Assembly: GCA_035048495.1 (NCBI GenBank)
Contig: CM068553.1
Location: forward strand, 27,490,978-27,554,977
Source: Euptelea pleiosperma
Taxonomy: Eukaryota; Streptophyta; Magnoliopsida; Ranunculales; Eupteleaceae
Reading direction: 5' to 3'
Length of the DNA stretch: 64,000 nucleotides
Under the pieces are notes generated by a model, which did not search any database, was not told the DNA's origin, and saw only the letters and a program-made list of their open reading frames with translations. A program made the position numbers and the translations under genes. How positions within the stretch are numbered: the first letter of the stretch is position 1; the number at the start of each line of letters is the position of its first letter. Shown here piece after piece: positions 56,626-64,000 of this stretch.

Positions 56626-56907
56626 ATGGCCTCATCACTTACAACCCTAACAATAACTCTAGTTATGGTTCTCCTCCTATTGCAGCAACCCTGCTACTCA
56701 ATATCGGCAAGGAAACTAGAGTGGCATGCACCTGTGATCCCTGAAGGTTCTTCGAGCAAGCCAAAACCTCAACGCACTACAAAGCTCTTTATCAACCGTT
56801 ACAAGAAGATCGAGACTGAAGCTTTCCGTCCCACGCCCCCCGGTTATAGCCCTGGCATTGGCCATAAAGAACCACCAGGCGGAGGAGGTGCTACAGAATT
56901 GCACTAG
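56626..56907 (+). CDS. CEP: CEP-type secreted peptide precursor
   Basis: The 93-residue, single-exon precursor has an N-terminal signal peptide (residues 1 to about 24-27, hydrophobic core TLTITLVMVLLLLQQ), a variable basic linker, and one conserved domain at residues 66-80, AFRPTPPGYSPGIGH. This matches the 15-residue C-TERMINALLY ENCODED PEPTIDE signature (F-R-P-T-x-P-G-x-S-P-G-x-G-H). In the family this part is cut out, hydroxylated on prolines and perceived by CEP receptor kinases in root growth and nitrogen-demand signalling. Unlike many single-domain CEPs, 13 residues (KEPPGGGGATELH) follow the domain. Asp, usual just before Phe, is replaced by Ala after Glu. TA repeats lie in the 3' flank. 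The family call is firm; the subgroup is not. Confidence 0.88.
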   Translation: MASSLTTLTITLVMVLLLLQQPCYSISARKLEWHAPVIPEGSSSKPKPQRTTKLFINRYKKIETEAFRPTPPGYSPGIGHKEPPGGGGATELH

Positions 56908-57627
56908 TGCAGTTCTACCCATGTTCCGGCGCCTAAATTATCATATATATATATACCATCACTTTTATAGCTAGCGCGCGTGCTTGCTATATATATATAT
57001 ATATCGATTCAGATGGGTATTGATCAATCGACGAGAGACTGCGAATGGACTAAATAATACAGGCTCTCCAGTCTTGTAGTTTACATGATTAATGAGACAG
57101 GTTGTGAAATAGTAGCTCCTTTCATTGGGGAAGTGAAGAAGCGAAGGTAGTGGCGCCTGCGACAATAGTGTGTAAAATGTAAGTTGGATTTGTTTGGCAT
57201 TGCTACTATTGTAAAAAAAATTACGAAATTTGCCTTCCATGTTTGAAGAAATCTACAGAATTACTACTGACATGGGATTGTGAGTAGCTTTTATTTAGAT
57301 CATCAATTGTGGAACTCTAAGAAAAAGGTCAGATAATTAAGCCCCCATTTATTCTCCACAATCTTTCTGTAGTTATCATATTAGATGTTCTTCCTTTCTT
57401 TATTTGGCCTTTGTTATTGGAGCTTGGTACGTACTCTGATTGTTTAAGAACAAATGGGCATGGTTAAACCCCACTTTAAGTTGTCGTAAGCAGTAAACAA
57501 TTGAAGTTAGCAAGGGCGATTCCTTATGTCTGATACGCATATTACAGCTTGCAGCACCTCTCCTCATCTGATCTGGATCATCAAATGGCCGGGCCTCCCT
57601 TTTTTTAATGGTTTTCAAGGCTTGTAC

Positions 57628-57665
<38 letters not shown>

Positions 57666-58147
57666 GACATTGGCATTAAATATTTATGTAGATAGCTTTT
57701 CATAATCTTCGTTATCAAGGATCCGATCATCTTTATTATTAATGCATTTCTTAATCCTTCTAAGTATTTTATGTAATCTAATCAAAGTAAGGGTTCACTC
57801 ACTCACTCCCGAGTTCAAACTAGTATCTGAACTCACTTGAACTGTAAATGGTGAATCAAACACTTGAAATATGCCACAAGTATGCGCAACATCTCATTCA
57901 TTCCAATGATTGTTTAAGTCACCATTGTAGGGTGATTTCAAATAATTTTTTGAAATTACGAGTGAGATAATCTTTTCCCATTTAATCATCCAATTAATAA
58001 GGCATCTCAAGGCATAACTTTTACCTTTGAAACCTTAGCTTCTTGACACATCATAAGAAACTGACCCTTAACTAACAGTTAATTTAAATGTTTATCATAA
58101 GGTAGTACTCGAGAAAAAAAAAATACTAATGATCACCTTTCATTCAT
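56908..58147. other. Downstream flank with microsatellites
   Basis: TA repeats at about 56943-56956 and 56985-57003 and a perfect (CT)n tract at about 57631-57662 occur. The open frames are short and unsupported. No gene. Confidence 0.5.
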
Positions 58148-60160
58148 TGTAAGGGGTATTTTCAGTATGATCGACCACGTGGATAAACAAGCTCACGACA
58201 TGTGGCAGACAAGGTTCGAGACCAACGTCCGGGCCGAGGTCAAGGTCCATTCCTAGACCAATATATGGGCCGAGACCTTTATGTGGGGCCGAGACCGCCA
58301 TTATGTGGGCCAAGACCATTATGTGGGCTGAAATTATTGATGGGACCGACATAATCTGTGAAGTCGGATCCATATTTGTATCGGACAGATCATGTCGTAA
58401 AGACCTTACTCTATTGTGACCTCAGAAGGATCAGAACGCCGGAGATTAGGAGGATAAGAATGCCGGAGATACCTTATACTCGGATCCGAGGTTAGATCCG
58501 AGAAGAGATATACGACACAAGAGAGCAAACGACGAACAACCACTTGTTGTACCATTCCCACGAACCACGATCTGTGCCACGTCATGCATAAGACAATCAC
58601 TCTTGTACGAACTAGTACAGCTTTGATCGTGCTCCTTTAATTTAACACGTCATCAGGTTCAATATCTATAAATACAGAGTTACAGCGACAAGGAAGGTAA
58701 GCAATCTTGATCCAAGTATTACTATTAATCCTTGATTGAGATAAACGACTGACTTAAGCATCGGAGGCTCTGCGATGGATTTTGTAACGCCCCAAATTCG
58801 GACTACACGAATCTCGAAGTATTAGCCACGTGTCCTGAATCCAAGACACGCAAAGCAAACTCACTCTCACATCTAACCCAAGTTATAAATTTCAGGGGAT
58901 ATTTTTTTTTTTTTAATACGGAAGCGCAAACCTATTCGACATTATACAATAGAAATAATGTGTGAAGTTAATGATATATACTTCTAAACAAGAATCTAAA
59001 TATAAATACATACTCAATCACAAGTTCATAACCTTAAATCTGCTTCACTGCAACTAGACTTCACTTCAAAACAAGCCTGAATAAGTCCATAGGTTTATCT
59101 CTGCAAGAGAACTGGGGGGGTGTGAGCTTTTTTGAAAAAGCTCGTAGGTAACTAAGTATTCTTAAAACAATCATCATAAATACAAAATAATATAACAACA
59201 ATTACATTTCATTTTGAAAGAAACAAAAGTGCAAGAACGAAAATTCAAACTAACAATTTTATTTAGCAATAAATGACAGAATTTAAAACGTGCTAATAAA
59301 ATTAGAAATCAAATAACATTTAAACATTATATCAATAACATCTATATTTCATCAATCACTAGCTAATAACAACACAAGGCGGGTAGTCTATTCATCTTAT
59401 AGTGAAGAGGTCATGACTAGTATCAGCCCTAGTCTAGCAATCATTTCTTTTATCCCAATACTTAACCAGTGTGGAACCCCACCGTTGGTATCCTGATTTG
59501 CGGTCGGACGGATATTTGCCGCTGCGTGTGAAGAGCACACTACAAGCCCATGAAATTAGGCTCAAGAGATGGCCTTTGACTACGACACTGAATACACATG
59601 TCAAAAGAACAACGATGGTCAATCGTTCGACGTCTGCAGACATTTCAAGGATCCTTAAAACTATCCAGGGACCGGCGAACCGTACCCCTCACGTCTATCG
59701 CCTCATCGAGGCATACAATGTAAACCTCTATCAGATCTAGACTTCCAAGACGTACCACTACAAAGATGATAATCTAGAAAAGAGAACTAAAACTTTCTGG
59801 ATATGAATAATGAGAATATTCTAAAAGACAGGCCTATTCTACTTAAGAGAATAAGATCATTATTCGTATCTTAGAGAAATCCGTTGCCTCCGGAAAATAG
59901 TATCAAATCACTCCACAGTAGTTCAACTGATCATTTTCCAGATCATCTAGTGATATATTATATAATATAAATAATAATTAACAATTTTTAATCTAAATAA
60001 CTTTCTTTCTCATCCTGAAAAACTTTTGTATACAAATATGTGTGCTGAATTCTCCAGGCACATCTTATATGTTCCGTCGTCTTGGGACCAACCTCCCTCA
60101 TACGGATTATTACTCGTTGAAGCTCATGTGACTCATCATCCAAAACATATATCCCGGACG

Positions 60161-60320
60161 GTCTATCACCATCACCCGCTCTATCTATAATCAGGTTCTA
60201 AGTCCCGGGCGGTCTATCACCATCACCCGTTAACTAAGTTCTAATTCTCGGGTGGTCTATCACCCTCACCCGCTAACTAAGTTCTAAGTCTCGGGCGGTC
60301 TATCACCATCACCCGCTAAT
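60161..60320 (+). repeat. Four-copy GTCTATCACCATCACCCG tandem repeat
   Basis: GTCTATCACC occurs at 60161, 60212, 60255 and 60298 (steps of 51, 43 and 43), each time followed by MTCACCCG and then by GTTCTAAGTC-like sequence and a CGGGCGG box. Confidence 0.85.
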
Positions 60321-62434
60321 TGGGGACTTCATGCACCACATACTTCAATGAACTGGGAACTCCCGTCCCATAACCACTCACAATCCATGTCAAACCACGT
60401 ACAATCACTCTTTTCTTTCATTAAATGAAATAGAGAGAGTTGTTTCGATAAAAATCTTCCATAATACTTTTGACTTTCAAAAATTCTCCTTCCAAAAACT
60501 CAATAATGAGAAATTCTAAGTTCTAGAAAATAATTAAATTTTCTAACTTAATTCATAAATCAGATCATATAACAATATGCATAAAATTACAAGATTTCAA
60601 AATAAATATGAGACGATTATTAAGAGGATAAGAATTCACCCACCTTACAACGCTAATCCAAAATGTCTTCCAACAGCTACAAGTACGGCTTGTTCTTTCG
60701 CCGGTTCAGCTACAACGTCAACGACTCGAAGGTTCTTGAATGTTTTAAATATCGATCTATGATTATTTTCTTGTGCAGCATCTTCTTCTTCGTTTGATGA
60801 CAAAAATGTAGAAAGGAGAAGAAATTCAATTTCAATAAAAGCTTCGATAACCCTGTCCTAAACTTCTTTAAATCCCCATTATCATTATTCTTATTTTGCC
60901 CAATTACTTAATATTTTATTCTTATTTTCTTTCGGTTTATTATTATATTATTCTTTAATCGGGCTAGATTGACCCTAATCCGGTTTGTGTCACATCGACC
61001 CAATAGAATTTAAATTTGAGTTTGTCTTGGATCTTAATTAGGTCGGATCTGGGTCTTGATCAGGTCTGTGTGCTGACCATAGCCAGGCCAAGCATATGCA
61101 GATTATTGGAGATTTTGGCCGAACGGGTATTGTACAGGGCAGATATGGCACACCACTTGATGGAGCCGAATACCAAAACTCTACTTGGGTCCGATAACTC
61201 AAATCGAACCTCTGGCATAAAAACACGTTTGTTCTACACTTGGTGGGACCTCAATTTGTGGTTCCACTGACCCATGAAATGGATGGTCTACTTTGCAGGC
61301 CCAACCACCAAAAGTCAACTAAGGATGGTTTCTATATGATCTATCATTTGAAGGACCCGATAGACTAACAAAATAAATTTATACTTGAAAGAAAATAGTT
61401 TACTACTCGATGGACTCACATACACCAAAAACTAGTCTTATAGATGATTTGTGGTTGTTGAATTGATTGGTTGAACTATTTTATTACTTATTTTTGTTAT
61501 TTTTATTCCAGATTCAGATTCTACTTGAAAAATCATGTGAAATCGACTCAAGAATCGTTCGATTCCGAGTTGTATAACTCGAGATATCGTGATTTTAAAA
61601 TTTCAAGTTTTAGTGGAAAATATTTTCCTGTGCCAGAAAATATTTTTCTGACAGGAAAAAAAACGTCCTTCAATACCCAAAATTTTATTTTTTTCCTTTT
61701 TCATCATTTTTAATTAAAATTTTATATATATATATTTTTTAATCTCAATGGGCTTCTTTTCCTTAAAACCCATATGGGCTTTAGTGAAAAGCCCACTTCT
61801 TTTTTTTTCTTTTTTTCTTTTTTTTTTAAATCTCAATTTTCCATTAATGGAGATTATCTTCTCCACTAAGGTAAACCAGAAAACAGAGCATGTTTTGGGC
61901 AGCCATGAATGACCCCATTTCAACTCCAAAAATTCTGAAAAATAGCTTAAAATTTTTCTAAAATCATTATCAAATGTTAACCGTTGGATTAGTTAAGTTT
62001 ATTGATTGTTTTGCCCTTAATTTCACCTTCAAAAACGTTGAAATTTTGGACTATAACAGTCCAAAAACGCACCTATTTGATCCATCAAAACCTCCTCAAA
62101 CTCCATTCTTTCTTAGTATACTTATCCTCAGTATTTGAGGACTCTAAATCAATGGTTCAGATCTGAAACCTCATATCCTAGAACCTGAAAGTTTAAATCT
62201 AAGAAAAGAGGGTTTGATAAAAAAAGACGCCTCAAGCTTTGTTAATGAAATTCGATTCAAAAACTCAACATTTAGGACCGAAAATTATAAAAAAAAAATC
62301 ATCAATTAGAGATTTTAACTTCTAACAATAGAATTTACCAAAACCTCACAAAAATCTGAGATTTTAACAAGAATTTTTTTCACAAATTCTTATCCGAAAT
62401 ATTTGGGTTTTTGAATGAAATTTCAGCAACAATT

Positions 62435-63155
62435 TTTTACGGAAAATTTCTAAAAAGAAAATAAACTTTAATCTATTTACAAAAAAGAATACAACTTTTC
62501 GCAAATCCCAAAAAAGAAAACGAAACGCCCTTTCAAAGGGCGTTTCATTACGTGGCACATGTTTATGAAAAAACGCCTTTTAAAAGGGCGTTTGTCAGTA
62601 AAAAACGCCATTTTAAAGGGCGTTTTTCAGTAATAGACGCTTTTTTTAAAAATGTCTGTCAGAAACGTCTATCAGACCTCTGACAACTGACAGACGTTAT
62701 TTTAAAGGGCGTGTGTCAGTAGAAAACGCCCTTTTAAAGGGCGTTTTTTACTGACAAACGCCCTTTTAAAGGACGTTTTTTGATACCCAATTTTTACGTC
62801 CATTTTGGCGTACCTAGAAGATGAATCAATGGCTGATTTTTGGTGAGGATGATCTCTACGATGAGGAGATCATCCTCACAAAAATTCAAATCATTCCGAT
62901 ATTCGTAGATTGGTTTAGAAGTTAAGGAATTATGGGACGTTTTTTAAAATTTCTCAGGAATAAACGCCCTTTAAAAGGGCGTTTGTCAGACGTGTCAGCC
63001 ATCAGTCATTCTGACTTGACCGATTGGACTGACAGCAGACAAAACGCCCTTTTAAAGGGAGTTTCGTTTTCTTTTTTGGGATTTGCAAAAAGTTGTATTC
63101 TTTTTTGTAAATAAATTAAAGTTTGTTTTCTTTTGTGCAATTTTCCGAATTTTTT
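62435..63155. mobile_element. Foldback element made of AACGCCC palindromes
   Basis: The outer arms of about 100 bases are inverted: TTTACAAAAAAGAATACAAC and AAATCCCAAAAAAGAAAACG on the left (62477-62522) return reversed on the right (63061-63115). Inside, AACGCCCTTT joined to its complement AAAGGGCGTT occurs at about 62524, 62572, 62604, 62725, 62757, 62963 and 63043, with decayed units between. The linkers are GTCAGTA or its inverse TACTGAC. A fragment of the 20.9 kb MITE lies in the middle. Non-coding. Confidence 0.8.
62818..62936 (-). repeat. Mutator-type MITE fragment inside the foldback
   Basis: It is the reverse complement of about 21090-21215 of the 20.9 kb element, with AGATGAATCAATGGCTGATT and TGGTTTAGAAGTTAAGG as landmarks. 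It lacks both ends of the MITE. Confidence 0.8.
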
Positions 63156-64000
63156 ATACCAACAACAAATGAATTAACAAGGGTTTAAAAACAAAATTGA
63201 TTGTTTTGAGATTGAAATTAAATAAAATTTAAATCACCTACCTGAGGTAAAATTCCTCCCTTCTGTAGCTCTTTTGTTTTCTCTGTTCAAACGAAAGTTT
63301 TGTTTTTTTTTTTTTATATTAGTTTTATCTATATTAAATTCGGTTAATTCAGTCACCGAATCCACCATTTGAATAAGTGAATTCTCGGCCGTTCTACGGT
63401 GTACCACACATATACACTATTTCAATATTCATATATTTATTTTTAATTAATATTAATTATAATTTATAATTGCTTTATTTTCAATCGTCCGATCGAGACC
63501 TTATTGATCTCCAATTTCGGCATGCCTACAGTCTATGTTCATATTTTTCAATACTCTATCCATCTATACGGTTGAATATTTCAAAATATTATTCGAGTAA
63601 AATCTTAACTTTTTGACCCATTCTTGTGCGTTTTTCAAAATTTTGTAACTTTTTATAGAAAACTCAAATTTTAATATGCTCACAGTCTAAACTATGTTTC
63701 TCGATACTTTTGAGTCTATTGGTGAAGTCCGATTTCTCGTCAGACCTTTCTACGAAATTTTCAATTTTGTAACCAACACCTTATCTTTTACATTTTGATG
63801 ACTTTGACTAGAATCTCGGTCAAGTCAACACTTTTTGATCCGGAGACCTACCTTTACTACCTCGGGTCGTTACAGATTTCTCACCAACAGAATGTATTTC
63901 AGGTTCTCTTGGTGAGCTCGGATCTGACTTCGGTACGTTCGGATTGGTAGATGGTGGCCTCGGGTTGAAGAAAGACAGATTTGGATCCAGTGTCAGTCTA

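Larger units (their letters stand above)
58783..63874 (-). mobile_element. Solo LTR, Tekay/Del-like (5,092 bp, TSD GATTT)
   Basis: On the minus strand it starts TGTAACGACCCGAGG and ends AATTTGGGGCGTTACA, the paired ends common in Tekay/Del chromovirus LTRs. GATTT flanks it exactly (58778-58782, 63875-63879). No gag-pol domain and no internal direct repeat of the ends is present, so it is a solo LTR that has itself been enlarged by a foldback element (62435-63155). Confidence 0.8.
58148..64000 (+). mobile_element. LTR interrupted by a Tekay-like solo LTR
   Basis: It begins near TGTAAGGGGTATTTTCAG, with degenerate repeats of GTGGGCCGAGACCATTAT (58205-58335), a TATAAATA box at 58667-58674, and GACTTAAGCATCGGAGG near 58751, a phrase typical of the U5 end of some plant gypsy LTRs. 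The sequence resumes after the insertion at 63875 and runs off the window. No pol is visible. Confidence 0.5.

Noticed and set aside
59434..59740. Opposed 69- and 89-codon frames
   Set aside because: They are within the Tekay-like solo LTR. LTRs of this type are non-coding and neither frame has a domain.

Overview
The window reads as nuclear DNA of a flowering plant. It is AT-rich and gene-poor, its exons have GT-AG boundaries, and it holds Ty1/copia, Ty3/gypsy and LINE relics, CACTA and Mutator-type DNA elements, and many MITE-like repeats. I cannot name the species. Host genes occupy only a few percent of the sequence.

Layout. 1-5.2 kb: LTR-like sequence, a small palindromic MITE, an 0.8 kb foldback element, a broken copia gag with its primer-binding site and LTR, and a LINE 3' end. 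5.6-6.5 kb: two in-phase exons (minus strand) of a membrane/coiled-coil protein. 7-18 kb: tandem repeats, MITEs, a SINE-like unit and two LINE fragments. 18.7-19.3 kb: an intact NDR1/HIN1-like (LEA_2) gene on the minus strand, with a broken partial copy at 21.9-22.1 kb between MITEs. 22.6-33.9 kb: a five-exon UPF0114 membrane protein gene (plus strand), which I reassembled from splice signals and codon phase. Its third intron is about 9.35 kb long. That intron holds a complete TRIM element, gypsy pol relics, a probable solo LTR carrying a 131-bp-period array of palindromes, and a dead second copy of exon 4.

34-37 kb is non-coding. 36.9-43.5 kb holds a CACTA terminus and a dead Ptta/En/Spm (Transposase_24-type) gene that was split by a 2.3 kb solo LTR. 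Directly against its 3' end, in opposite orientation, lies an intron-containing pseudogene fragment of peroxisomal 3-ketoacyl-CoA thiolase. 45.6-49.9 kb is another LTR, with an array of CAATCGATTG palindromes, interrupted by a second copy of the same 2.3-2.6 kb solo LTR. 50-55 kb is packed with CACTA ends and MITEs. 56.6-56.9 kb carries an intact small secreted-peptide gene of the CEP family. 58.1 kb to the end is an LTR split by a 5.1 kb Tekay/Del-like solo LTR, inside which sits a foldback element built from repeated AACGCCC...GGGCGTT palindromes.

The four host genes (NHL, UPF0114, CEP and the partial coiled-coil gene) show no functional linkage. The main theme is nested insertion, dated by target-site duplications, and palindromic sequence amplified inside LTRs and MITEs.
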